Notes: a model not told the origin generated them from the letters alone. 64,000 bases of DNA from an uncultured Collinsella sp. (GCA_902492935.1 CABUNJ010000005.1:1-64000), one strand, 5' to 3'. Numbered from the stretch's first letter, positions 6,639-16,614 are shown. Numbers and translations are program-made.

Positions 6639-9164
6639 GTGTGCGTTATCGTGCACAATGAGGTGTATAGGCTGCCAGTGGCGAACTATCCCGACGAGGT
6701 TCTGAGCAACTGCATCACCGAGATTTTCGAATACTTCTACGAAGAGGGATTTGGCGGCGTAGAGCAATCTGATTTTACGCGTTTGCAGGAGGAAGCCGGT
6801 ATGGCAGACGAACTTGTTTTTAGTGGTGGCGAGATAGTCTACACCATGTCTCAACTGCCCAAAGTTACATCTGCGCCGCTGAACGGTAGCGCCGTACTGG
6901 TCGGTTTTAAGGACGCTCCCGATGGGGAGGAGGTCCTCTTTGATTTTGACCCTCGGGCTGAAAAGGCTACGAAGCTCGACTATGAACTTGCAGCCGTTAG
7001 CGGGCTCCTCACGGGCGCATTGAATATCCTTTGGCAGAAAGACTTCAACCTAGAGGGTGCCAAAGAGTGGGGCGACGAGAAGGTTGGCAAATTCGTTCTT
7101 ACGATTGCCAAGTCTGCTGGTATGGCAAAGGCGGATGCAACTCTAGAAGACGCTATTCGCTTTCTAGAGAAAGAGTTTCCTCTTGCCGCGGACAAGCTGA
7201 CTGCCGAGTTTGGCGGCGGGCTCCAACATCATCTGCGGGATTTCTCGCACCACCCGAGTTTGATTGGCCTTGCGTGTTCGATCCTCTCGCAATTCACGGG
7301 CAAAGGCTATGGTACCGATACAGCCGGCCGGTTTGTCGCCTTTGACCTGCCTGCCGCCGCCTTCGATCCCGACTGCCCTCTTATAGGCAGGAACGTTCCA
7401 GAGAAGATCGCGTTCGGCACTCTGTTCTGGGCGATGCATCTCGTGAGCGACATGGCGGGGTCTAGTTCAAACCCCGGTAAGGGGACGGGCATTCCCGGCG
7501 TCGTGCTGTCCCTGCTAAAGGAGCTCTCCTCCCTGCCTGTTTTTCAAGACATGCAGATTGCCTATAAGGGCGAGGATATTCGCATTCAGCAATGGATCTC
7601 AAAGCTGTTTAACGGAACGGCGTTCAAAACCGAGGACGGCAAGCCCATTCGTTTCGACCTTCGGACGGAAGTCGGCCTTCTCGACCAAGCTTTAAGCCAG
7701 GTGCCAGCAGTCGTGGCCAACGAGGTTATCGTTCGTTGTCTCTACATGCTTTCAAGGCTCAAGGCCGAGCTAGAACGTTGCGAAGTGAGCAAGGTTTCCG
7801 GCTTGCACAAGCTCAAGGCTTCGCATTTTATGCCCTATAACAGCAGGGTCCTCACTCGCATGGTCACGGTTTCGAGCACTTCGTTCGTTTTGGCGAATCT
7901 AGCGACGGCGGCAGTTAGGGCAGGTATCGAATGCGAGGGGAACAAGGTCGTGTTCGCCCAGAAGCTCTTCTTGCGAATAAACTACGTTGGAGTTGGACGC
8001 CTTGCGTTTGCCCTCCATGCCGACTGGGGCTATATGGCGGAGGAAATGTCCGAGGCTTGGACTGAGCGCGCCAGGCGCCGCCAGGATATCTTCGATGGAT
8101 TTCACTTTTATAGCCTAGATAGAGAAACAACGAGGATTGCCTTCTCGCTGAAGCTTGCCGCCATCAACTACGACTGCGGGAACGAGAAGAACGAAGTGCG
8201 CAAAGGGCAAAAGAGGAGCTGGGCCCGCGCGTGGCAGGATTCGGTCGCGGATGGCCTAGGCATTGATGCAGACGGCTACTTTTTGAGCGAGGAAGATGCG
8301 TGCGGAGCCCTTGAGACAGTTTCGCGGCGGCGAGGCGGTAAAGTGCGTGCCTTGCTTGTTGCACAGGAGTTGGTTGAGTTTCGCCCCTATTCCCAGATGG
8401 GAGATGAAGAGAAGAAGGAATACAAAGGTTTGAAGGAGAGTGGATCTTGGGTTAAACACGAATTTCCCAGGAGACAAGACGCGGTTGATTTGGACGCCAT
8501 ACGTTCTCTCGAGAAACGTTGCGGGACACGCTTCCGCGAGCTTTCAGGTACATTGCCAAAGCTTTTGGTGGGCGGCGTCATTGTCGTGGCGTCGGCCGTA
8601 GGCGCAGGAGGGGCGGCCGCGGTACTCGCTCCGGATATTGCTGTCGGTATCTTCGGAGGCTCGTTTGTCGGCCTTCACGGGGCTGCGCTTGTCAATGCGA
8701 GCCTTGCTGCAGCTGGCGGTGGGGCCTTGGCCGCCGGCGGCATGGGCATGGCCGGTGGCACTGCTTTGATTACGGGCGGCGGCGCCGCGCTTGGTCTATT
8801 GGGTTCCGGCGGCGTTGCCTTGGCGGCATCGATGGGGGAGAACTACGCGCAGTTCGTGCTCGTCGAATGTTCGAGGCTCCTTGCTTTTCTTGATGTGGCA
8901 ACTGACCGCTGCCCGCATGAAGGGGCCATTCTGGTGCGGAAAGCGGCCGAGGCCGTGCGGCGCAGCATCGCTGGTGTTGAGGAAGATGTCGAGAAGGAGA
9001 ATGGAAAGGGGGATCGCAGGGATAGCAGGTTGCTTAAGCAGTTGAAGAGGGGTCTTGGGTATTTGACTTCAACCCTTAAGCGGATTGAGAAGATACAGAA
9101 GCACCTTGGTGCCGCCGGTGAGAGCGAGCCGCTCAACAGCTTGCCGGCATCGGGTGGTGAATAG
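6639..9164 (+). CDS. Large protein of unknown function with Gly-rich hydrophobic tail
   Basis: 841 residues that I do not recognise by function. A central block (HHPSLIGLACSILSQFTGKG, then RNVPEKIAFGTLFWAMHLVSDMAGSSS and KGTGIPGVVLSLLKELSSLP) has the look of a conserved family of gut bacteria. About residues 640-730 form a long Gly/Ala-rich hydrophobic region with several likely membrane segments, followed by a charged coiled-coil-like tail. The start is uncertain: the frame closes at a TAG at 6618, the first start is GTG 6639 without a clear ribosome site, and ATG 6801 is an alternative. It precedes a GmrSD-like gene by 450 bp, so a defence role is possible but is only inference. Confidence 0.6.
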   Translation: MCVIVHNEVYRLPVANYPDEVLSNCITEIFEYFYEEGFGGVEQSDFTRLQEEAGMADELVFSGGEIVYTMSQLPKVTSAPLNGSAVLVGFKDAPDGEEVLFDFDPRAEKATKLDYELAAVSGLLTGALNILWQKDFNLEGAKEWGDEKVGKFVLTIAKSAGMAKADATLEDAIRFLEKEFPLAADKLTAEFGGGLQHHLRDFSHHPSLIGLACSILSQFTGKGYGTDTAGRFVAFDLPAAAFDPDCPLIGRNVPEKIAFGTLFWAMHLVSDMAGSSSNPGKGTGIPGVVLSLLKELSSLPVFQDMQIAYKGEDIRIQQWISKLFNGTAFKTEDGKPIRFDLRTEVGLLDQALSQVPAVVANEVIVRCLYMLSRLKAELERCEVSKVSGLHKLKASHFMPYNSRVLTRMVTVSSTSFVLANLATAAVRAGIECEGNKVVFAQKLFLRINYVGVGRLAFALHADWGYMAEEMSEAWTERARRRQDIFDGFHFYSLDRETTRIAFSLKLAAINYDCGNEKNEVRKGQKRSWARAWQDSVADGLGIDADGYFLSEEDACGALETVSRRRGGKVRALLVAQELVEFRPYSQMGDEEKKEYKGLKESGSWVKHEFPRRQDAVDLDAIRSLEKRCGTRFRELSGTLPKLLVGGVIVVASAVGAGGAAAVLAPDIAVGIFGGSFVGLHGAALVNASLAAAGGGALAAGGMGMAGGTALITGGGAALGLLGSGGVALAASMGENYAQFVLVECSRLLAFLDVATDRCPHEGAILVRKAAEAVRRSIAGVEEDVEKENGKGDRRDSRLLKQLKRGLGYLTSTLKRIEKIQKHLGAAGESEPLNSLPASGGE

Positions 9165-9614
9165 GTCGGGGCGATTCGGCTGCAATTCCGTGTCATCATC
9201 GCCACCGCTTAAGATGGTCCCGTGTTTGCCCATCTTTTTGCGAGGCGCGATGAGCATGTCGGCGACTTGCTCGATGTCTGATTTGCCCTACGATCAGTTC
9301 TTGTCGAGCTCCTTTGGGCGGGAGGGGCAGCGATCTAGATATCCGCTCTTGGCATATGAGACAAGAAACCCGTAAGTCTGTGGCAATGTCAAAAGGCATA
9401 CACAAGTGTCAGTCTTTTGACATCGTATGATTTTGGGGAGTGGCGTGCAGCGATCGCGCGCCACCATGACGGCGTAAGTGTTTGCTTTCGTTGTAGAATC
9501 TGACGATATGAGCATCCCGGTTGCTCCAGCGCTTCGATGCTCTGGTCTTTAGCGCCTTTCGTTCAGTGGGGGACTGACCGCAAGCGGCGTAAACAAGAAA
9601 GGGGACAAGCGTAA
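9165..9614. other. 450-bp intergenic region with one nested hairpin
   Basis: The only structure I see is ATGTCAAAAG (9386-9395) inverted as CTTTTGACAT (9414-9423), with ACAC/GTGT nested in the loop. It may be an operator for the gene at 9615. No convincing gene lies here. Confidence 0.5.
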
Positions 9615-11738
9615 ATGAAAGCAACCGAGGCGAATCTGCTTGACCTAATGGGCGTGGCGAAGATGCAGTTTGTCATTCCCGTGTACCAGCGAGTTTACTC
9701 GTGGAGCGTAAAAGAGTGCGAGGTGCTTTGGGATGACGTCATGCGCGCTGGCCGTGATGGCGTATCGCACTTCGTGGGGTCGATGCTCTATATCCCCGAG
9801 TCCGAGAGCTCTGCCACGAGTATCTCGCGAGTGCTTCTGATTGACGGACAGCAGCGTCTGACGACGTTTTCGTTGATGATTGCTGCCTTGGCTGACTATC
9901 TGGAGAGTAATCCCGACAAGGCTGGCTTCCTTGGCGATCTCAAGATTTCGGCGCTGCGGAAGAACTACCTCTTTAACGATGACGACTACAACGGTCTAGC
10001 GCGCTACAAATTGGTGCTCTCGCAGGACGATAAAGAGACGCTGTTCTCCATCGTGTCTAGGTCACCCGTGCCGGATGAAAAATCGGATCGCATTGTCGAG
10101 AACCACGCGTTCTTCCGTGAAAAGATGCACGGGAAATCATTCGACCCTGCAAGGCTTTGGGCGGGGCTAAACCGCGTGCAGGTCATCGACACTAAGCTCA
10201 CCGCTGGCGTCGATAATGCCCAGCTCATATTTGAGTCCATGAACTCCAAGGGTAAGCCGCTCACGCCTATCGACCTCATTCGTAACTACGTTCTTATGTC
10301 GCTTCCCAACGACGAGCAGACCAAGCTCTACGAGGGTTACTGGCATCCGCTCGAGCACTTGTTCGGAAAAGGCGGCGAAGAAGAGTTCAATGCATTTATC
10401 TGGTACTGGCTGTGGCTTAAAGTTCCCAATAGGATGCCGAAGGAGAACGAGGCCTACTACGAGTTTAAGCGCTATTTCGCCGACGACTACGATGGTGACA
10501 CCGAGGGCCTGCTTAAGGAGCTGCGCGGGTATGCACATAGATACGCCAGTCTGTTCCTTGGTAAGGAGAAGGACGACGGACTGCGCCGAGTGTTCGGCAG
10601 AATCGTAAGCCTCGACGTGAAGCAGATAAGGCCCCTCTTAATGTTGCTTTATTCGGTTTACGAGGGGAATGGACTAGACCGCAATGCGTTTTTACGTATC
10701 TGCGAGACTATCGAGTCGTTTCTGTTCAGGCGAGCGGTTTGCGGCAGACTTACCACGGGCCTAAATAATTTCTTTGCCGGCATGTATCGCAATCTCGAGC
10801 AGCAGGACGATATCGAGGAGTACGTTACGGCGATGTTCCTTATCCACAGCAGCGGTATGACCGCATACTTTCCGACAGACGAGCATTTTGTCGAGGAGTT
10901 TAAGACGCGTGACTGCTACAACCGCTTCTCTAAAAAACGCTATTACCTGGAACGCATAGAGAACTGGCACCACCCGAAGGAGCCCATCTCAGCCGACGAT
11001 TACCAGATCGAGCACATCATGCCCCAGACGATCGATGATGAGCACGGCTGGAAGGAATCGCTTGGTGAGAACTGGGAAGACGTCCACGACAGGCTGTGCA
11101 ACAACTTGGGAAATCTTACGCTGACGGGCTACAACCAGGAGTACTCAAACCGGTCGTTCTCGGACAAGCTCAATCTGCCTGACGTCGGATTTAAGTGCAG
11201 CCCGCTCTACCTAAACAAATCGATTGTCTCGCATGAAAAATGGGGTGAGGAAGAGATTGGGCAGCGCGCGGACGAGCTGGCGAAAGAAGCGTGCGAGATA
11301 TGGAAGTATCCCGACCTTCCGGCAGACGTCGTCGACAAGTACCGTCCTTCTCGTGGGGAGTCTGACGAGGCTCCTGTCTGGACTCTGCAGGAGAACCACA
11401 CCACCTTTGCCGAAGGTGGGCTCAACCAGAAGCTTTTCGATGAGGTGTGCGAGTCCGTTCTGAGTGGTAACCCTTCGTGGGAGTCCTATATAGCCAAGTA
11501 CTATGTTGGCTTTAGGTCGGGCAAGCGAAAACTGCATGCCGTGCTGGAAGGCAGGACTAGCAACGGTGGCTGGATTGCCGTTGGCTTGGCAAAGAGTGTG
11601 GATGATCTAACGGATCCAGAGGACATGTGCCAGGACAAACGTACACAGGGTGGATTTGGCCCGGGCCTACCAACCTATGTTGCCCTTCGGAATGCCGATG
11701 ACATTCCCGCGGTGCTCGATCTTATAAAGCAGTGCTAG
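9615..11738 (+). CDS. GmrSD-like DUF262/DUF1524 protein with DUF5655 tail
   Basis: A 707-residue single-chain protein. The N-terminal DUF262 domain carries IPVYQRVYSW and the signature DGQQR at residues 77-81, which in this superfamily belongs to a nucleotide-dependent ParB-like fold. The DUF1524 HNH-type nuclease domain has IEHIMPQT near residue 465 and NNLGNLTLTGYNQEYSN near 500. The last 80 residues (KRKLHAVLEGR...DLTDPEDMC...IPAVLDLIKQ) resemble DUF5655. Known relatives are type IV enzymes that cut modified phage DNA (GmrSD, BrxU, SspE). Activity against modified DNA here is inferred. It is monocistronic, ends at a shared hairpin (11743-11770), and sits next to other accessory genes. Confidence 0.87.
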   Translation: MKATEANLLDLMGVAKMQFVIPVYQRVYSWSVKECEVLWDDVMRAGRDGVSHFVGSMLYIPESESSATSISRVLLIDGQQRLTTFSLMIAALADYLESNPDKAGFLGDLKISALRKNYLFNDDDYNGLARYKLVLSQDDKETLFSIVSRSPVPDEKSDRIVENHAFFREKMHGKSFDPARLWAGLNRVQVIDTKLTAGVDNAQLIFESMNSKGKPLTPIDLIRNYVLMSLPNDEQTKLYEGYWHPLEHLFGKGGEEEFNAFIWYWLWLKVPNRMPKENEAYYEFKRYFADDYDGDTEGLLKELRGYAHRYASLFLGKEKDDGLRRVFGRIVSLDVKQIRPLLMLLYSVYEGNGLDRNAFLRICETIESFLFRRAVCGRLTTGLNNFFAGMYRNLEQQDDIEEYVTAMFLIHSSGMTAYFPTDEHFVEEFKTRDCYNRFSKKRYYLERIENWHHPKEPISADDYQIEHIMPQTIDDEHGWKESLGENWEDVHDRLCNNLGNLTLTGYNQEYSNRSFSDKLNLPDVGFKCSPLYLNKSIVSHEKWGEEEIGQRADELAKEACEIWKYPDLPADVVDKYRPSRGESDEAPVWTLQENHTTFAEGGLNQKLFDEVCESVLSGNPSWESYIAKYYVGFRSGKRKLHAVLEGRTSNGGWIAVGLAKSVDDLTDPEDMCQDKRTQGGFGPGLPTYVALRNADDIPAVLDLIKQC

Positions 11739-11742
11739 GTTG

Positions 11743-11770
11743 AAGGCCGGGAATCTAGTTCCCGGCCCTT
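11743..11770. terminator. Hairpin between convergent genes
   Basis: AAGG-CCGGGAA and TTCCCGG-CCCTT pair around TCTAG. It lies between the DUF262 gene and the minus-strand gene at 11869, so it can end both transcripts. Its T tracts are short. Confidence 0.6.
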
Positions 11771-11868
11771 GCCAGCTCAAAATCGTCGATGGCCCATTCG
11801 CCCGTCTACGCCCCCATAATCCCGCGAGTCGCTTGATTTGGTTTACGGCCCTCAGTTTTCGGCATCTG

Positions 11869-12837
11869 TTACTCGTCGTCCCTGTCGTTGGGGTCGCCCT
11901 TGAGGGTGTTGATGTCCAGGTACTGGTTATCGTCCTCTTTTTGCTGGGTTTCCGACTCCGCTTGGGTGGGGCCGCGGAACAGTTGGAATCCCTCAAACGC
12001 AATGACACCGAGCAGGGCAATGATAATGGCGATAAAGGCAACCTTGACTGCCTGCGGAAATTCCGAGAAACGCAGCGCCTTTTCCTCGGCGTAATAATCG
12101 GCGAAGCGCTCTTCGCCCGTGCTTTTGGTATACGCCGGCGCGGACGCGGCCTCCGGGTCATATTCCGGTTCGGGCGTGGCAGCGTACGGATCGTTGAGAT
12201 AATCGCTCGATGCGGTGCCATAATCCTCGGTCTCGATGCGACCGGTGCCAGCATAGCCATCGGAATAATCGGAATATGCCGCACCGTCCTCATAGTCCGC
12301 GGCGCTCGTGTTGGCGGCAAAAAGCGGGTTAACTGGAACATCGAGCGCCGGCATGCCGGTAGAGGTCTCATCCAGATCGGCTGCAGCCCAGGAATCGTGG
12401 GTAACCTGATGGGCAACGGGCTCATCGAGCCTTGTGACCGGAGGCTTGCGTGCCGCAGGAACAGGCAACTGCTGGGCGCTGTACATAACGGTGCTGTCGG
12501 CCGATTTGCCCTGCGTCGCTGCAGCGAGAAATGCCGCCGTCTCGGACGGGTCGCTTGCGGGGCGGGGAGTGGGTGCGGGCGTAGGCGCGGGCGTCGAAAC
12601 AGGCGACTGCGCAGGAGTCGGCGTAGATGCGGGCTTAGGCGCAAGTGCGGGACTGGGGCTTGACGGGCGAGCCCCGCCGCCCATGAGTTCGTCGGCGGTC
12701 CACGGGCGATCATCCATCACGTCGTCAAGGCTCAGCGAAAACAGGTCGTCTTCACCCTCATCGAACATGCGGTGCACATGTCCATCAATTGCCGGAATCA
12801 ATCCGCGACCGGTGCATGATGCCTTGCTCAACGCCAT
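11869..12837 (-). CDS. Single-span membrane protein with Pro-rich and acidic low-complexity region
   Basis: A 322-residue protein of unknown function. Residues 1-55 form a conserved-looking head (RGLIPAIDGHVHRMFDEGEDDLF). About 60-105 is a Pro/Ala/Thr-rich stretch, and about 110-260 is acidic and Tyr/Asp-rich. One transmembrane segment follows near the C-terminus (VKVAFIAIIIALLGVIAF), with a short charged tail. No signal peptide is present, so most of the chain is probably cytoplasmic. A longer frame starts at 12933, but ATG 12837 is preferred because GAAAGGATGG precedes it. Transcribed on its own, convergent with the DUF262 gene. Confidence 0.65.
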   Translation of the reverse strand: MALSKASCTGRGLIPAIDGHVHRMFDEGEDDLFSLSLDDVMDDRPWTADELMGGGARPSSPSPALAPKPASTPTPAQSPVSTPAPTPAPTPRPASDPSETAAFLAAATQGKSADSTVMYSAQQLPVPAARKPPVTRLDEPVAHQVTHDSWAAADLDETSTGMPALDVPVNPLFAANTSAADYEDGAAYSDYSDGYAGTGRIETEDYGTASSDYLNDPYAATPEPEYDPEAASAPAYTKSTGEERFADYYAEEKALRFSEFPQAVKVAFIAIIIALLGVIAFEGFQLFRGPTQAESETQQKEDDNQYLDINTLKGDPNDRDDE

Positions 12838-12960
12838 TCTGTTCCATCCTTTCGAAATACTAATGACATCGATTATATGGAACTTCCCAAGCTGCTCGGT
12901 CTTGGATTCGTGCTTTCCAGAACTCGCGCCCAAAAGGGGAGGGGCAATCCAGACGAGTGC

Positions 12961-13614
12961 CTACTTGTCGCCGGCCGCCGCCTTGGCCTCATTGAGGTAG
13001 CTATAGAAGCTGTACTTTGAGATGCCAAAGAACTCGCAGGCGCGCTCGCTCGACTTGGAAATGAGGAAGGCGCCGCGACGGTCGAGGTAGCCAATGGCAC
13101 GAATGCGTTCGTCTTTGGTCATGAGTGCCGCGGGTTTGCCCACAAACTGCTCGCACTCGTGCAGCAGGTCCTCGAGCAGGTCGCCGATGTTCTTGGTAAT
13201 GGGCTCGGGCTCGGTATAGCCCGTGCCGCCGGTGCCGGTAAAGGCGTCGAGCGAACGCTCAAAAGCCTTCATGAGCGTAATGTCAAAGTTGATGCCCAAA
13301 ATGCCGACGGGCTTGCCCTCGTCGTTGCGGATAAAGATCGTCGACGATTTGAGCAGCTTACCGTCGGTGGTTTTGGTGAGGTACGGCTCGCGGTCGTGTA
13401 CATCGGTGGCGCCCTCGTGCATGGACTCAAACACAATATGGCTGGGACCGTCACCCAGTTTGCGCCCGCTGACGTGGCCGTTTTCGATCACCACGATGGA
13501 GTGGTCCACGTCCTCGGTTTCCAGGTCGTGGACGACGACTTCGCAGTTGGGGCCAAACTGGAGCGCCAGACCGTGTGCGAGGCGCTTGTAAAACTCAATC
13601 TGTGCGGGGGTCAT
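12961..13614 (-). CDS. YheO/DauR-type transcriptional regulator (PAS plus HTH)
   Basis: 217 residues. The N-terminal YheO-like PAS domain (GPNCEVVVHDLE, then LLKSSTIFIRNDEGKPVGILGINFD) binds a small ligand in relatives. The C-terminal HTH_22 domain is near 150-217 (MTKDERIRAIGYLDRRGAFLISKSSERACEFFGISKYSFYSYLNEA). Relatives such as DauR control amino-acid use genes. It is divergent from ygeX, with a 277-bp shared control region holding the inverted repeat at 13761-13797. I infer that it regulates ygeX-ygeY-ygeW. The start has AGGAAGGTACCC upstream. Confidence 0.85.
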   Translation of the reverse strand: MTPAQIEFYKRLAHGLALQFGPNCEVVVHDLETEDVDHSIVVIENGHVSGRKLGDGPSHIVFESMHEGATDVHDREPYLTKTTDGKLLKSSTIFIRNDEGKPVGILGINFDITLMKAFERSLDAFTGTGGTGYTEPEPITKNIGDLLEDLLHECEQFVGKPAALMTKDERIRAIGYLDRRGAFLISKSSERACEFFGISKYSFYSYLNEAKAAAGDK

Positions 13615-13760
13615 GGGTACCTTCCTAAAAATTAGTTTGGGCTCACTGTGCCATAAACCACACCTGTTCGCAAATAACGAAAGCGTCGCTGCGTTGTGTG
13701 ACCGTTCGTCGGCGAAAAGGTACCGATTACGGCAACAAACAATTCGTTAGGTATACCAAT

Positions 13761-13797
13761 CAAAAAGTGTGATAGAACATTACTAACAAACTTTTTG
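13761..13797. promoter_or_regulatory. Candidate operator between the regulator and ygeX
   Basis: CAAAAAGT (13761-13768) is inverted as ACTTTTTG (13790-13797), and the right half overlaps a second palindrome CAAAC-TTTTT-GTTTG. It is the most symmetric site in the divergent region and is AT-rich. Confidence 0.45.
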
Positions 13798-13891
13798 TTT
13801 GGCATCCACATAAAAGTTCAGTCGCATGAATGGGAATGGGCTGAAACGCGTATGCGGAGGCCGGCAAGAGAGGACTTAAGGAGTTCACCGT

Positions 13892-15106
13892 ATGGCCGAT
13901 AAGATCCAGTGGGCGGGCAACACGATGCCCAAGAGCGATGACAAGCACTTGGGAATCATGAGCCTCGACCACGTGAAGAAGGCCCGCGCCTTCCACCAGT
14001 CGTTCCCCCAGTACACCGTCACTCCGCTTGCTCGCCTGGACGGTCAGGCCGCGCGCCTGGGCCTGTCCAACCTGTGCGTTAAGGACGAGAGCTATCGCTT
14101 TGGCCTCAACGCCTTTAAGGTCCTGGGCGGCTCGTTTGCCATGGCCAACTACATTGCCGACGAGACCGGCAAGGACGTTGCCGACTGCACCTTCGATTAC
14201 CTGACCTCCGACCAGCTTGCCAAGGACTTTGGCCAGGCTACCTTCTTTACCGCCACCGACGGCAACCATGGCCGCGGCGTGGCATGGGCTGCCAACAAGC
14301 TGGGCCAGAAGGCCGTCGTGCACATGCCCAAGGGTTCCACCAAGCCCCGCTTCGATAACATCGCCGCCGAGGGCGCCACGGTGACCATCGAAGAGGTCAA
14401 CTACGACGAGTGCGTGCGCATGGCCGCCGCCGAGGCCGACGCCTGCGAGCGCGGCGTCATCGTTCAGGACACCGCCTGGGAGGGCTACGAGAAGATCCCG
14501 TCCTGGATCATGGAGGGCTACGGCACCATGGCTTCCGAGGCTGCCGAGCAGCTGCGCGAGATGGCCATCAACCGCCCGACGCACGTGTTTGTCCAGGCTG
14601 GCGTGGGTTCGCTCGCGGGCGCCGTGGTGGGCTACTTCACCAACCTGTATCCCGATAACCCGCCCACCTTCGTCGTGGTTGAGTGCGCGCCTGCCGCCTG
14701 CCTGTACAAGGGCGCTGCCGCCGGCGACGGAGATCCGCGTATCGTGGACGGTGACATGCCCTCCATCATGGCCGGCCTGTGCTGCGGCGAGCCCAACATC
14801 CTGGGCTGGGATATCCTGCGCAACCACACCACCGCCTTCGTGTCCTGCCCCGACTGGGTCACCGCTCGCGGCATGCGCACCCTGGGCGCTCCCGAGAAGG
14901 GCGACCCGCGCGTCATCTCCGGCGAGTCCGGCGCTGTGACCACCGGCCTGGTCGAGACTCTCATGCTCGATCCCGTGTACGCCGAGCTCAAGGAGCTCAT
15001 CGGCCTGGATAAGACGAGCTCCGTGCTCTGCTTCTCCACGGAAGGTGACACGGACCCCGATCAGTATCGTCGAATTGTTTGGGAAGGCGAATATCCCACT
15101 TGCTAA
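13892..15106 (+). CDS. ygeX: Diaminopropionate ammonia-lyase
   Basis: A 404-residue PLP enzyme that splits 2,3-diaminopropionate to pyruvate and ammonia. The Schiff-base lysine is K76 in FGLNAFKVLGGS. The DGNHGRGVAWAA motif and the Gly-rich phosphate loop (QAGVGSLAGAVVGY) are intact. Length matches the family. The start follows AAGGAGTTCACCGT. It is the first gene of a ygeX-ygeY-ygeW run. In gut anaerobes this set belongs to the anaerobic purine/urate pathway, where the lyase acts on diaminopropionate-type intermediates. A hairpin at 15113-15139 separates it from ygeY. Likely controlled by the divergent PAS-HTH regulator. Confidence 0.94.
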   Translation: MADKIQWAGNTMPKSDDKHLGIMSLDHVKKARAFHQSFPQYTVTPLARLDGQAARLGLSNLCVKDESYRFGLNAFKVLGGSFAMANYIADETGKDVADCTFDYLTSDQLAKDFGQATFFTATDGNHGRGVAWAANKLGQKAVVHMPKGSTKPRFDNIAAEGATVTIEEVNYDECVRMAAAEADACERGVIVQDTAWEGYEKIPSWIMEGYGTMASEAAEQLREMAINRPTHVFVQAGVGSLAGAVVGYFTNLYPDNPPTFVVVECAPAACLYKGAAAGDGDPRIVDGDMPSIMAGLCCGEPNILGWDILRNHTTAFVSCPDWVTARGMRTLGAPEKGDPRVISGESGAVTTGLVETLMLDPVYAELKELIGLDKTSSVLCFSTEGDTDPDQYRRIVWEGEYPTC

Positions 15107-15112
15107 TCGTTG

Positions 15113-15139
15113 GGGCGGAGTAAATAGGTATCGCTCCGC
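15113..15139 (+). promoter_or_regulatory. Intercistronic hairpin
   Basis: GGCGGAG and CTCCGCC pair between ygeX and ygeY with no T tract. It may set relative mRNA stability of the two genes. Confidence 0.45.
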
Positions 15140-15180
15140 CACCTCACAGGTAGATTCCTTCGTTTGAAAGGTTAAGAACA

Positions 15181-16566
15181 ATGGCTAAAGAACTCGATTT
15201 CGACGCTATCAAGGCTGCTGCTGAGTCTCATCGTGCTGATATGACTCGCTTCCTGCGCGCTATGATCTCGCACCCCTCTGAGTCCTGCGAGGAGGGTGAG
15301 GTTGTCGCTTGCATCAAGGCCGAGATGGAGAGCCTTGGCTATGACGAGGTCAAGGTCGACGGCTTGGGCAATGTCATGGGCTTTATGGGCGAGGGCGACA
15401 AGATCATCGCCATCGACTCCCACATCGACACCGTCGGCATCGGCAACATCGAGAACTGGGACGCCGATCCCTATGAGGGCTATGAGACCGACGAGATCAT
15501 CTACGGCCGCGGCGGCTCTGACCAGGAGGGCGGCATGGCTTCCGCTACCTACGCTGCCAAGATGATGAAGGACATGGGCCTCATCCCCGAGGGCTATAAG
15601 ATCATGGTCGTCGGCACCGTCCAGGAAGAGGACTGCGACGGCATGTGCTGGCAGTACATCTACAACAAGGACGGCATTAAGCCCGAGTTCGTCATTTCCA
15701 CCGAGCCCACCGACGGCGGCATCTACCGCGGTCACCGCGGCCGCATGGAGATCCGCGTCGACGTTCACGGCACCTCCTGCCACGGCTCCGCTCCCGACCG
15801 CGGCGACAACGCCATTTACAAGATGGCCGACATCATCGCCGACGTCCGCGCCCTCAACAACAACGGCTGCGACGAGTCGACCGACATCAAGGGTCTCGTC
15901 AAGATGCTCGACCCCAAGTACAACCCCGAGCACTTCGAGGATGCCCGCTTCCTGGGCCGCGGCACCTGCACCGTCAGCCAGATCTTCTACACCAGCCCCA
16001 GCCGTTGCGCTGTCGCTGACTCCTGCGCCATCTCCATCGACCGTCGTATGACCGCCGGTGAGACCTGGGAGTCCTGCCTGGACGAGATCCGCAACCTGCC
16101 GGCCGCCAAGAAGTACGGCGACGACGTGAAGGTCTCCATGTACATGTACGACCGTCCGTCCTGGACCGGCGAGGTCTACGAGACCGAGGCTTACTTCCCC
16201 ACGTGGATCAACAAGGAGACCGCTCCGCACGTCAAGGCCCTCGTCGACGCCCACAAGGCCATGTTCGGTGACGAGCGCATCGGCTGCGAGCCCAGCATGG
16301 ACAAGCGCACCGGTCGCCCGCTGTGCGACAAGTGGACCTTCTCCACGAACTGCGTTTCCATCCAGGGCCGCTACGGCATCCCCTGCGTGGGCTTTGGCCC
16401 GGGTGCCGAGTCTCAGGCTCATGCTCCCAACGAGGTCACCTACAAGGACGACCTGGTCACCGCTGCCGCCATGTATGTGGCTGCCCTGAACCTCTACGAT
16501 CCGAGCCAGGCCGATGGCGACGCCACCGTGTTCCGCGCCGGTCTGACCAACAACAAGATCGACTAG
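15181..16566 (+). CDS. ygeY: YgeY-type M20 metal-dependent hydrolase
   Basis: A 461-residue member of the M20 amidohydrolase family, YgeY branch. Metal-site motifs are in order: DSHIDTVG (H and D), [10 protein letters not shown] (bridging D), QEEDCDG (catalytic E and metal E) and a C-terminal [13 protein letters not shown] (final H). Relatives hydrolyse N-acyl or carbamoyl amino-acid-like compounds; the exact substrate in this pathway is not visible from sequence. The start follows GAAAGG. It lies between ygeX and ygeW, the standard context. The first codons lean toward T-ending codons, unlike the rest of the gene, as in highly expressed genes. Confidence 0.92.
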   Translation: MAKELDFDAIKAAAESHRADMTRFLRAMISHPSESCEEGEVVACIKAEMESLGYDEVKVDGLGNVMGFMGEGDKIIAIDSHIDTVGIGNIENWDADPYEGYETDEIIYGRGGSDQEGGMASATYAAKMMKDMGLIPEGYKIMVVGTVQEEDCDGMCWQYIYNKDGIKPEFVISTEPTDGGIYRGHRGRMEIRVDVHGTSCHGSAPDRGDNAIYKMADIIADVRALNNNGCDESTDIKGLVKMLDPKYNPEHFEDARFLGRGTCTVSQIFYTSPSRCAVADSCAISIDRRMTAGETWESCLDEIRNLPAAKKYGDDVKVSMYMYDRPSWTGEVYETEAYFPTWINKETAPHVKALVDAHKAMFGDERIGCEPSMDKRTGRPLCDKWTFSTNCVSIQGRYGIPCVGFGPGAESQAHAPNEVTYKDDLVTAAAMYVAALNLYDPSQADGDATVFRAGLTNNKID

Positions 16567-16590
16567 TCCCATTCCTCGATTTTGTTGAGC

Positions 16591-16614
16591 CGGGGACAGT
16601 TTATGCCCCCGGCG
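16591..16614. promoter_or_regulatory. GCCGGGG/CCCCGGC hairpin between ygeY and ygeW
   Basis: GCCGGGG and CCCCGGC (within CCCCCGGC) pair around ACAGTTTATG. A GCCGGGGACAG motif also occurs at 44775-44790. It has no T tract. Confidence 0.4.
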
